A DNA stretch of 64,000 nucleotides. It comes from Myxococcales bacterium (lineage in GTDB: Bacteria > Myxococcota_A > SURF-8). The stretch is from contig QZKR01000176.1 of the NCBI GenBank assembly GCA_003598065.1, forward strand, positions 1 to 64,000. Reading direction: 5' to 3'. Below the pieces are notes generated by a model. The model made no database searches. It had not been told where the DNA came from and saw only the letters and a program-made list of their open reading frames with translations. The position numbers and the translations under genes were made by a program. Numbering within the stretch: position 1 is the first letter of the stretch; every line of letters begins with the position of its first letter. Positions 1-9,963 of this stretch are shown here, piece by piece.

Positions 1-1
1 G

Positions 2-802
2 CTCGAGGTCGTGGGCTCGCTGCTCGCCACCACGGGCAACAACCCGATCGTGGCTGCGATCAACGACAACTCGGCCGAGGACCGCCGCATCTTCCTGCAG
101 ATGCTCGAGGAGCTCGCGCGGCTGCGCGCCAGGACCGACGAGCAGGCGGCGGAAATCGAAACGCCTCCCGCCGTTTCCGAGGAATGCAAGGCCGCCTGCG
201 ACAAAGCCTGCGTCTGGCGCAAAAACATGGGCGGCGGCGGCGTATTCGCGATGATTCTCTTCAACAGCCACGGCACGGACCTGGGCGACTACGAAGGCCC
301 GAGCGTCTGGGTGGGCGGACGCGGCTATACCTACCTCGGCGAGAACCATGAATGGCGCGTCGGCGGCCTGGGCGCGGGCGGCGGCAGCACCGACGAGACG
401 CGCCAGCAGACGGGCAACCGGCTTTACCCGTTCTCCGAGAAGCGCACCGTGAGCGGCGGCTACGGCGGCGTCACCGCCGAGTACGTGCTGCGCGCCGGAA
501 CGGGCGTCGAATTCCCGATGGGCTTGCTCGTCGGCGGCGGCGGCGGCGGCTTCGAATCGGTGCTCACGCCGCGAACCGGCGACCTGTCGGGCATCGACCA
601 CGTCAACCGCAAGTCTTCCGGTTTCCTGGCGCTCCAGCCGATGGTGGGCATCGAGGCCAACATTCTCTACTGGCTGAAAGCCGGCGTGGGTCTCTCCTAT
701 CTTTTCGCCGAGCCGTTCTCCAGCGACCGTTACATCAGCGGCTTTTCCATGACCTTCGGCCTGTTCTTCGGCCAGTTCGAAGAACCGGTGTTCGAATGGT
801 AG
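2..802 (+). CDS. C-terminal part of an outer-membrane beta-barrel-like protein (5' end outside window)
   Basis: The reading frame is open to the left edge of the window, so the true start is probably outside it; a GTG at 11 is only an internal possibility. The visible part starts with a short helical stretch rich in Glu, Arg and Ala (around residues 35-60) that could be a coiled coil. A small Cys cluster (EECKAACDKACVW) follows. The rest is a long Gly- and aromatic-rich region with alternating hydrophobic residues that ends in a C-terminal Trp, which is typical of outer-membrane barrel strands. I do not recognise the family. The next gene begins 16 bp downstream on the same strand, so the two may be cotranscribed. 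Confidence 0.6.
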   Translation, partial: LEVVGSLLATTGNNPIVAAINDNSAEDRRIFLQMLEELARLRARTDEQAAEIETPPAVSEECKAACDKACVWRKNMGGGGVFAMILFNSHGTDLGDYEGPSVWVGGRGYTYLGENHEWRVGGLGAGGGSTDETRQQTGNRLYPFSEKRTVSGGYGGVTAEYVLRAGTGVEFPMGLLVGGGGGGFESVLTPRTGDLSGIDHVNRKSSGFLALQPMVGIEANILYWLKAGVGLSYLFAEPFSSDRYISGFSMTFGLFFGQFEEPVFEW

Positions 803-818
803 CCCGACCTCCGGCGGC

Positions 819-1748
819 ATGACCCGCGGCCCGCTGCTGATCGTCGGGGCGAACGGCCAACTGGGCCGCGATCTGCTCGCCGCCGCGGCGCGCCGCGGGC
901 TGGAAGCGGCGGGGCGCGACCTTCCCGAACTGGACGTCTCCGACCCGCAGGCGTTGCGCCAGGCCATGGAGGATCTTCGTCCCTGGGCGGTCGTCAACTG
1001 CGCCGCCTTCCACGAGGTGGACCGTTGCGAAAGCGAACTGGACGCGGCCTTCCGCGTCAACGCCCTCGGCGCGTTGCAGGCGGCGCGCGCCGCCAAGGCC
1101 GCCGGCGCGAAATTCGTTCATCTCTCCACGGACTACGTTTTCGACGGCATCGACAGGCGCACGCCTTACTTCGAAACGGACGAGCCCGCGCCGCGCTCCG
1201 TTTACGCCAAGAGCAAGCGCGCCGGCGAGCTTCTGGCGCTTTCCGCCTACTCCGCCGCCGTCGTCGTCCGTTCCTGCGGCCTCTACGGCGTCCATCCGCC
1301 GGCCGGCAAGCCGTACAATTTCCCGCAGATCATGTTGAAGCTGGCGCGGGAAGAAAAACCGATTCGCGTCGTTGACGATCAGATCTGCACGCCCACCTGG
1401 ACGCAGCCGCTGGCGGAGACGATTCTGAACGTGCTGGATTCCCCCCTCGCGGGCATCGTCCACGCCACGGCGCAAGGGCAATGTTCGTGGTGCGAATTCG
1501 CGCAGGCTATTTTCGCGCTGGCCGGAGTGGAGGCCGACGTCAAACCCATCTCCAGCGCCGATTACGGCGCGGCGGCTCCGCGCCCCGCTTATTCCGTGCT
1601 GGAGAACGCCCGGCTCAAGGCGGCCGGACTGGACGCGCTTGCGCCCTGGCGGACCATGCTGGCGGCCTACCTGGCGGAATGCCGGGCCGCCGGCGGCGTT
1701 CGGGCGACGCCAGCCAAACGGCGCAAGGCCACGCCTAAACGAAGCTGA
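819..1748 (+). CDS. rfbD: dTDP-4-dehydrorhamnose reductase (RmlD family)
   Basis: This is a 309-residue NAD(P)-dependent extended SDR enzyme. The family reduces dTDP-4-keto-L-rhamnose to dTDP-L-rhamnose in the cytoplasm, for O-antigen or other surface glycans. The nucleotide-binding motif GANGQLG lies at about residues 10-16, STDYVFDG is the typical RmlD core motif, and YAKSKRAGE supplies the catalytic Tyr and Lys. Length fits the family. The last 20 residues form a basic tail rich in Lys, Arg and Thr that is not part of the fold. The other rml genes are not in the window, so a related keto-sugar substrate is possible. The ATG at 819 gives the family N-terminus directly before the Rossmann strand. 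The gene converges on the next one with a gap of 9 bp. Confidence 0.85.
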   Translation: MTRGPLLIVGANGQLGRDLLAAAARRGLEAAGRDLPELDVSDPQALRQAMEDLRPWAVVNCAAFHEVDRCESELDAAFRVNALGALQAARAAKAAGAKFVHLSTDYVFDGIDRRTPYFETDEPAPRSVYAKSKRAGELLALSAYSAAVVVRSCGLYGVHPPAGKPYNFPQIMLKLAREEKPIRVVDDQICTPTWTQPLAETILNVLDSPLAGIVHATAQGQCSWCEFAQAIFALAGVEADVKPISSADYGAAAPRPAYSVLENARLKAAGLDALAPWRTMLAAYLAECRAAGGVRATPAKRRKATPKRS

Positions 1749-1757
1749 GGTTTCGGC

Positions 1758-4070
1758 TTAATTCAGCCGCTTTCGCTTGCGCAGCCACCATTCGAGAACG
1801 ATCAGTCCGGCGAGCAGGCCGAGTACGAAGGAATTATCCCAGATCGGCACGTCGCGCTTCTGACCGACGATGTCCGTGGTGGCCGCGCCGATCGGCAGAT
1901 CTTGGGAAAGCTTGTAGGGAAGGGCGTGGAACTCGCCGCCGGTCGTCTTGGCCAGGCGGCGCAAGGCGTCGAAGTCCACGTCCACGTCGGCCAGTTCGCC
2001 GCTGTCGCTCTGGATGAACAGCAGCAGTTCCTCTTCCTCGTCCGCCTCGCCGCCCGTTCCCGTCGCCCGCGCCTTGATGCGGATCAGGCCTTCCGTCGCC
2101 GGAGCCTTGAACGTCGCCAACGCCTGGCCCTGGGCGTCCGTCGTCGCCGTGAGTTCGGCGACGGGCGACGCGCCGCCGTCCGGAACGATTTCGATCGCGA
2201 TCGGTGCGTCGCCGCGGGGCTGGAAATTGCGGTCGGTGAGGCGGATGTCGAGGCGGATTTCGCCGGAGGGAGCGACCGTGTCGTGGTCGGCGCGCAGACT
2301 GAGATGGCGCAATTCCGGATCGCGGATCAGCCAGCGGATGGCGTTGTTCCAGAAAGCGCGGTACAGCTCGCCCTCGCCGCCCTGGCCGGCGTCGAGGAAA
2401 TGCCAGGCCCACGTCGAATCGACGCTCAGCGCCAGCACGCGCCCCTCGCCGTATAGCCGCGCGGCGACGACCGGCGCGGGCCGGCCCTGGATCTGGTGTT
2501 TCGGATGCTCGGCCAGAACCAGCGCGTCGGGGCGCGGCGAAAGCCCCAGATTCAGGCCGAACAGCGGCGGCGCTTTCTCCCACAGGGCGTCGCTCGCCTC
2601 CTCGCCGGGCCGCACCTGCATGATCGGGTGCCGCCGGCCGGCCTCGGTGACCTTCAGCACGAACGGTTCGGCGTCGGCCTTGGGGTCGGCCGGAACGATC
2701 TCGAACGGCAGAACGTCCTCGATCGCCGTGCCGTCGTAGCCGCCCGCGCCGTAGGAGACGTCGCCGCCGGTCACGACGAACGCGCCGCCCTGCTGGACGT
2801 AACGCCGGATGTTGGGCAGGTACTGGTCCATCTGGTAGCCGAGGTAGGTGAAATTCTGGAAGATCACCATGTCGAAGGTGTGCAGTTGGGAAGAAAAGAG
2901 TTCTTCCGTGGGGAAGGGGATCAGCGACAGCTCGTCCTCGGGCACAAGCTGCAAGTCGGTGTTGGTGCGCAGGATGAAGAAGGAGATCAGATCGACGTTG
3001 GGATTGTTCTTCATGAGCCGCCGCAAAAACATCTCGTCGTAGTCGGGATGGCCGCAGACGTGCAGGACGCGAATCTTGTCGCGCAGCACGTCGATGATGA
3101 AGCTCTTGCGATTGTTCTGGGGCATGGCGTCGTCCGGCGGCGGCGGAACCTCCACCGTGTATACGTAGCGGCCGACGCGATCCGGCGTGAAGACGAATTC
3201 GACGGGCGCGGTCGAGTCGGGCATGACCTGCGCCTCGGCGGTGGCGACGACCTGCCCTTCCTTGGAAAGCGTCGCCACGACCGTCATTTCGCCGTAGCCG
3301 CGCGAGGCGATCTCCGCTTCCACCGCCATTTTCGTGTGCACGAAGGCGAAACCGTCGTAGCGGACGTCGCGGATGGCGAGATCGCGGATGCCTCCCGCCT
3401 TCCCCGCGCCGAAGGCCCAGACGGGAACGCCGCGCCTGGCCAGAAGCTTCGCCGCTTCGTCGATACTCGGCGGCGGCGGCTCGGGCGGGTTCTCGCGGCC
3501 GTCGGCGACGACGATCGCGCCGGCGACCTCGCCCTCGCGGCGCTCCTCCGTCGCCGCGACGAGCGCGCCGCCCAAGGCCGTGTGCGTCCCCTCCGGCGCG
3601 GCCTGTTCGATCAACCGGGAGAACGGCGCGGATTTGATCTGGCCGTCGAAGACGAAGGGCTGGAGATGGAAGCGCGCCGCCGCGTCGGCGAACCAGGGGG
3701 CGTTATCGGCGAAAAACCGCCTCGCCTGTTCGGCGCGCGTCAGGTTGTCCCCGGCGGGCAGGGTCATCGAGCGCGAGCGATCGACGAGCACGATAAGATG
3801 CCGTTTCTGCTGCAATACTTTCTGCAATTGGATCGCCGGCTGCAACCATAAAAGCACGAGTCCGGCGAGAAACAAAAGCCGCAGGGCGTAAAGAAAAACG
3901 CGCCAGCCGGTCGATTTGAGCCGCCGCTGATTGAGGACGAAAAGCACCAGCAGCGCCGCGACGAGCAGAACGACGAGGTTCGTTTCCCATAAGCCGGGGA
4001 CATGGCGGAAGGTCACTTCCCAGCGGTTGTAAGCGGCGGCCGCCTCCGCGCCGACCAGCCATTCGATCAT
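1758..4070 (-). CDS. VWA / glutamine-amidotransferase-like membrane protein
   Basis: A 770-residue membrane protein. The ATG at 4070 is chosen because it makes a 4-bp ATGA overlap with the stop of the upstream DUF4159 gene; a longer in-frame extension would run into that gene. Two membrane segments lie within the first 80 residues and one lies near the C-terminus before a basic RKRKRL tail. A von Willebrand A domain begins just after the second segment with a MIDAS-type DRSRS motif. A class I glutamine-amidotransferase-like domain without an obvious catalytic Cys (QQGGAFVVTGGD region) is in the middle, then an immunoglobulin-like region. Such proteins accompany BatA/DUF58/MoxR clusters of envelope-stress function, but no MoxR or DUF58 gene is adjacent here. 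Confidence 0.75.
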   Translation of the reverse strand: MIEWLVGAEAAAAYNRWEVTFRHVPGLWETNLVVLLVAALLVLFVLNQRRLKSTGWRVFLYALRLLFLAGLVLLWLQPAIQLQKVLQQKRHLIVLVDRSRSMTLPAGDNLTRAEQARRFFADNAPWFADAAARFHLQPFVFDGQIKSAPFSRLIEQAAPEGTHTALGGALVAATEERREGEVAGAIVVADGRENPPEPPPPSIDEAAKLLARRGVPVWAFGAGKAGGIRDLAIRDVRYDGFAFVHTKMAVEAEIASRGYGEMTVVATLSKEGQVVATAEAQVMPDSTAPVEFVFTPDRVGRYVYTVEVPPPPDDAMPQNNRKSFIIDVLRDKIRVLHVCGHPDYDEMFLRRLMKNNPNVDLISFFILRTNTDLQLVPEDELSLIPFPTEELFSSQLHTFDMVIFQNFTYLGYQMDQYLPNIRRYVQQGGAFVVTGGDVSYGAGGYDGTAIEDVLPFEIVPADPKADAEPFVLKVTEAGRRHPIMQVRPGEEASDALWEKAPPLFGLNLGLSPRPDALVLAEHPKHQIQGRPAPVVAARLYGEGRVLALSVDSTWAWHFLDAGQGGEGELYRAFWNNAIRWLIRDPELRHLSLRADHDTVAPSGEIRLDIRLTDRNFQPRGDAPIAIEIVPDGGASPVAELTATTDAQGQALATFKAPATEGLIRIKARATGTGGEADEEEELLLFIQSDSGELADVDVDFDALRRLAKTTGGEFHALPYKLSQDLPIGAATTDIVGQKRDVPIWDNSFVLGLLAGLIVLEWWLRKRKRLN

Positions 4071-4819
4071 CGTCGCCTGCGCTTCAGAATGAAGGGGATG
4101 TGCACCTGATCGCTCTTGTACGTCGTGCACAGGGCGTACATGACGACATTGACGCCGAAGCGGAAGGCCATCTCCCGCTGCGCCTCGCCGCCGGGCACGG
4201 CGGGAAAGCGCCAGTTGCCGAAGTTGTCGCGCAGCCAGGCCCCGCCGACGTCGTTCTGCGAATAGACGACGAAGGCGCGCGTGTCGTCGCTGATCCCCTC
4301 GACGTAGGTCTTGCGCTGCACGCGCCCCCAGCGGCCGTCCAAAAGGTAGAACGACTGGAACAGGGTGTGGCCGGCGTCAAGCGTCGCCAGTTTCCGGTCG
4401 GGAAACATCCGCTCCAGTTCGCGGCGCACGCTGTCGTCGAAACCGGCGGAGGATTCCAGGTTGCCGTCGATGAACAGAAAGCCGCCGGACTCCAGAAAGC
4501 GCCGCAACCGGCGGGCGTTCGCTTCCGGCCACTCGGGGAAGGCGGCGTCGCCGGACATGTAAAGGACCGGCGTGGCGAACAGTTCGGGCGCGTCGAGCTT
4601 CACCTGGCCGTGCTCCAGCTTCGCCTCGACGCTCGTCCGCTTCATCAGTTCCCAGGCCAGCCGCGCCTGCGCGCCCTGCCGGCGATCCCAGGGACCGTCG
4701 TAGACCAAAGTCGGCAGCTCGAAAAGCGACGCCTGGCCGAACGACCAGGCCCAACGCGGCCAGAGGGTCAGCGCCGCCGCCGATCCGAGCGCGCCTAAAA
4801 ATTGTCGTCGAGACAGCAT
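4067..4819 (-). CDS. DUF4159 domain protein with Tat signal
   Basis: A 250-residue exported protein. The N-terminus has a twin-arginine signal (SRRQFLG) followed by a hydrophobic stretch ending in AWS, so export of a folded protein by the Tat pathway is likely. The body matches the DUF4159 pattern: a flavodoxin/glutamine-amidotransferase-like fold with a GGFLFIDGN strand-loop, a MFPDRKLATLDAGH segment, and a WRFPAVPGG...REMAFRFGVNVVMYAL C-terminal part. It overlaps the VWA gene by 4 bp, so the two are almost certainly translated together and probably work together. The biochemical role of DUF4159 is unknown. The RBS is weak and close to the ATG. Confidence 0.75.
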   Translation of the reverse strand: MLSRRQFLGALGSAAALTLWPRWAWSFGQASLFELPTLVYDGPWDRRQGAQARLAWELMKRTSVEAKLEHGQVKLDAPELFATPVLYMSGDAAFPEWPEANARRLRRFLESGGFLFIDGNLESSAGFDDSVRRELERMFPDRKLATLDAGHTLFQSFYLLDGRWGRVQRKTYVEGISDDTRAFVVYSQNDVGGAWLRDNFGNWRFPAVPGGEAQREMAFRFGVNVVMYALCTTYKSDQVHIPFILKRRRR

Positions 4820-4941
4820 CCTCGTCCGTATTCCGCCGTTCCCGCTTCAATCATCAAATAATGCCCAAGGCGCTTCACTTTAACACACCGCGCCCGCCGT
4901 GCAAGGCGAAGCGACGAAAGCCGGCCTGGGATTTTCCGCTT

Positions 4942-5457
4942 TTACCACCATCCCAGACGCGTCCGCCCCCAGTCTTTCGCGTAGTTCAGAATCTCATAGG
5001 GGATCTGCCAGGCTACGGCTGACAGAGACGGCCACGCCGCTCCCGCCAGCGCAAGGCGCTTTTTATCGACGCCGGCGCGGCGCAGGAGGAGCCGGATGCG
5101 CGGCAGATGGGTTTTGTCGGAAACGACGAACAGCCGCGCGGGCGCGTGCTTCCGTGTCAATGCCGCCACCAGCCGCGCCTGGTCGCGCGTGCTGCGCGTT
5201 TCGGCTTCGCTCCAGATGCGCGCGTTCGGGACGCCGTGCAGGACGAGCCAGTTGCGCATCGTCTCGGACTCGACGGCGGCGTTGTGAACCGCCGCGCCGA
5301 GGACGAGAAACGCGGCGTCGGGCTCCCCCTGCCACAGATGGCGAGCGCGATCCAGCCGGCGCGCCAGAGCCGGCGAGGCCGCGCCGTCGGGAAGGGCGGG
5401 CGCGCCCAGTACGACGATCCAGACACGGGCGCTTCGCAGAAGTTCGGGGTCGCTCAT
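4942..5457 (-). CDS. YdcF/SanA-like DUF218 domain protein
   Basis: A 171-residue protein matching the DUF218 (YdcF/ElyC/SanA) fold. The first strand WIVVLGA, the central segment SETMRNWLVLHGVPNARIWSE, the acidic/Thr segment SRTRDQA-like (here TRSTRDQA), and the strand LFVVSDKTHLPR are the conserved family landmarks. No membrane segment precedes the domain, unlike ElyC, so this is the short cytosolic form. Members bind nucleotides or act near envelope polysaccharide synthesis, but the substrate is not known. The ATG at 5457 has a good AGGAGG ribosome-binding site. It is divergent from clpB. Confidence 0.75.
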   Translation of the reverse strand: MSDPELLRSARVWIVVLGAPALPDGAASPALARRLDRARHLWQGEPDAAFLVLGAAVHNAAVESETMRNWLVLHGVPNARIWSEAETRSTRDQARLVAALTRKHAPARLFVVSDKTHLPRIRLLLRRAGVDKKRLALAGAAWPSLSAVAWQIPYEILNYAKDWGRTRLGWW

Positions 5458-5540
5458 CGCCGCCTCCTGAAACGGGGAGCGACTATAACGCGCGTTTCAT
5501 TAAAACGCCAGCGATCGTAGGCGGTTGGCTCCCCCCGCCC

Positions 5541-5569
5541 CTTGACATGGGGCGGGAGCGTCCCCATGT
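5541..5569 (+). promoter_or_regulatory. Heat-shock (sigma-32-type) promoter of clpB with overlapping palindrome
   Basis: CTTGACA at 5541-5547 and CCCCATGT at 5562-5569 are separated by 14 bp. The enterobacterial sigma-32 consensus is CTTGAAA, 13-15 bp, CCCCATnT, so the match is one base short of perfect. A perfect 8-bp inverted repeat, ACATGGGG (5545-5552) and CCCCATGT (5562-5569) with a 9-bp spacer, lies on top of it. The clpB ATG is 60 bp downstream, with an AGGAGG site between. Confidence 0.75.
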
Positions 5570-5628
5570 TTCATTCATGGCGCGCCACGGCGGTCCGTTC
5601 GTCGCCGGCGCGTCAAGGAGGAAAAGGG

Positions 5629-8202
<2,574 letters not shown>

Positions 8203-8229
8203 GGGCGGCTATGCCTTGGCGTTTAATGT

Positions 8230-8255
8230 TGGAGCGGGTTTTCCAACCCGCTCCA
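8230..8255. terminator. Hairpin between convergent clpB and M28 peptidase genes
   Basis: A perfect 11-bp stem (TGGAGCGGGTT / AACCCGCTCCA) with a TTCC loop begins 27 bp after the clpB stop codon. The plus strand continues ACATATTTT, a weak T tract, so it probably terminates clpB transcription. It may also act on the converging gene. Confidence 0.6.
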
Positions 8256-8298
8256 CATATTTTCCGGATGTAAGAAATAGGAAAATGCCTCTGCGGCT

Positions 8299-9783
8299 TT
8301 ACTCTGCTTCGCGCAGGCCGAGCAGTTCGACGGTCGCGCCGATGGTGGCCTGGATTACTTTAACGGCAAAGGGGATGTCGAGCGTCTCCACGGCGTCCGG
8401 CCCGCCGAGGCAATGGTAGTAGGGATTCCGAAAATTGCCCGTGTCGTTCAAGAGGAGAGCCGGCCTGTCGTAAAACCAGAAAGCGGCGTGGTCCGAACGT
8501 CGCAGATTCGCGAAGTGATCCAAATTCTTCTGGTCTTCGGTCAGCTCGACGACGTAGAGCGGCAAGCCCACCGCCCCGCCCCAGAGCGTCAGGCCGTCGC
8601 TGGCCGGACGGGCCCACTCGTCCGCGATCACCGAGAGAAAGTCGCCGCGATCCTCGCGGGCGTCGAGCCAGGCCACCGCTTCGGGAAAAGATTCGAAGCC
8701 GAAGGGTATCTCCTGGGAGCCGGGGTCGGGATCCGTGTAGGCGATCATATCGTAGACGAACGCCGCCGCGATCGCGTCGCCGCGCGCATCGGCTTCGCCG
8801 GCGTAAGCCAGCGACCCGATGAGACCGCGTTCTTCTTCGTCCCAGCAGGCTAGAATCAACGTGTTGGCGAAGCGCGCCTCGGCCAGGACGCGCGCGGTTT
8901 CCAAAACCGCCGCCACGCCCGAAGCGTTGTCGTCCGCTCCGGGGCAATCGGCGATGTGGTCGTAATGGGCCGAAATCAGCACCTGAACGCCCTGGGGATC
9001 GAGGCCTGGTTTTTTTCCGACGACGTTGACGCCGGCGCCGTAATCGAGCCGCTCCGTCTCGTAGCCGTAGTCGGCGAAGCGCTCGGCGCAGAGATCCTGG
9101 ACGGCCTGCCAGTGCGGGCTGCCGGGCACGCGCGCCTGGGCGATGAAGTTCAAGTCCTCGGTATAGGCTTCCTGATCGACGGCCAGGACGTAGCGCTCGA
9201 TAGTTTCCGGGTCCTCCGATGCTTCTTCCGCATCTCCATCGCTTTCGAATCCATCATTTTCGGGCTCGTCCCGGTCTGCCTCCAACTCGCCGCGCCCGCC
9301 CTCGTCGTCCGCGTCGCCGACCGAATCGTCGTCCGCGTCGTCGTCCGCGTCGTCGTCCGCATCGCCGTCCGCGTCGTCGTCCGCGCCGCCGTCCGAATCG
9401 CCGTCGCCCGTCGCTTCATCAAGCTCGCCGTCATCGATTTCTCCGTCGGAACCGTCGTCGCTCGCCTCGTCGTCGAGATCGCCATCGCCGCTATCCCCAT
9501 CGGTCGCGTCGCCGTCCGAATCGCCGTCGCTTGCCGCTTCGTCAAGCTCGTCTTCACGGGTCTCTCCCTCGGAACCGCCGTCGCTCGCATCTCCATCGGA
9601 ACGGCTGTCGCTCGGATCTCCATCGAGATCGCCATTCCCCGTATCTCCATCGGTCGCGTCGCCGTCCGCGTCGTTTTCCCCGCAGGAAACGGAAAGGAAT
9701 GTGCTACAGAGCATTAAAATGGCGACGATCGCCCCCAGCCATGCCGACAACGGTGATTCTTTGATTTTCTGGGATTCGATCAT
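8299..9783 (-). CDS. M28-family zinc peptidase lipoprotein with DGD-rich tether (copy A)
   Basis: A 494-residue exported aminopeptidase-like protein. The signal peptide ends in a lipobox (LSVSC, Cys at about residue 34), so it should be lipid-anchored. Residues 35-190 are a low-complexity acidic spacer of DGD and DGE repeats. The M28 domain follows. Two-zinc ligands can be seen in AHYDH, GADDN, DEEE and VYDMIAYTD, and the C-terminal His in NPYYH. M28 enzymes release N-terminal amino acids from peptides. The gene has a paralogue directly upstream on the same strand (11400-9964), and the homology extends about 55 bp into the 5' region, showing a tandem duplication. A periplasmic or surface nutritional role is inferred. 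Confidence 0.88.
   Translation of the reverse strand: MIESQKIKESPLSAWLGAIVAILMLCSTFLSVSCGENDADGDATDGDTGNGDLDGDPSDSRSDGDASDGGSEGETREDELDEAASDGDSDGDATDGDSGDGDLDDEASDDGSDGEIDDGELDEATGDGDSDGGADDDADGDADDDADDDADDDSVGDADDEGGRGELEADRDEPENDGFESDGDAEEASEDPETIERYVLAVDQEAYTEDLNFIAQARVPGSPHWQAVQDLCAERFADYGYETERLDYGAGVNVVGKKPGLDPQGVQVLISAHYDHIADCPGADDNASGVAAVLETARVLAEARFANTLILACWDEEERGLIGSLAYAGEADARGDAIAAAFVYDMIAYTDPDPGSQEIPFGFESFPEAVAWLDAREDRGDFLSVIADEWARPASDGLTLWGGAVGLPLYVVELTEDQKNLDHFANLRRSDHAAFWFYDRPALLLNDTGNFRNPYYHCLGGPDAVETLDIPFAVKVIQATIGATVELLGLREAE
9198..9678 (-). repeat. Degenerate DGD-coding tandem repeat (copy A tether)
   Basis: This is the low-complexity part of the M28 copy A gene that encodes the Asp/Gly/Glu-rich spacer. 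Short units such as GACGGCGAC and GACGACGCG recur with many substitutions, so length change by slippage is likely. Confidence 0.7.
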
Positions 9784-9915
9784 GTTCTACCCCAAAACGG
9801 TTCGAAAAATGGCGCAAATCGGCGACCGATGCAAAGCCTGGTCTTGTGATCAGGCCATGTCTTCACATGCCGCGGCGCCATCACCCCCCGCAAGCAGGGT
9901 CCAATCTTTCATTTT

Positions 9916-9960
9916 GGATTCCCGCTTTCGGAGGAATATTCCCGTTTTCAGGGGAACGAC
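9916..9960. repeat. Degenerate REP-like palindromic units
   Basis: GGATTCCCGCTTTCGGAGGAATA followed by ATTCCCGTTTTCAGGGGAACGAC resembles two decayed half-copies of the 79-bp REP-like elements at 42855 and 45102, which contain GGATTCCCGCCTTCGCGGGA. It lies between the two M28 genes. Confidence 0.4.
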
Positions 9961-9963
9961 GGT

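Noticed and set aside
9219-9764. Arg/Pro/His-rich plus-strand frame over the M28 tether
   Set aside because: Compositional shadow of the DGD repeats; no start signal and no recognisable fold.
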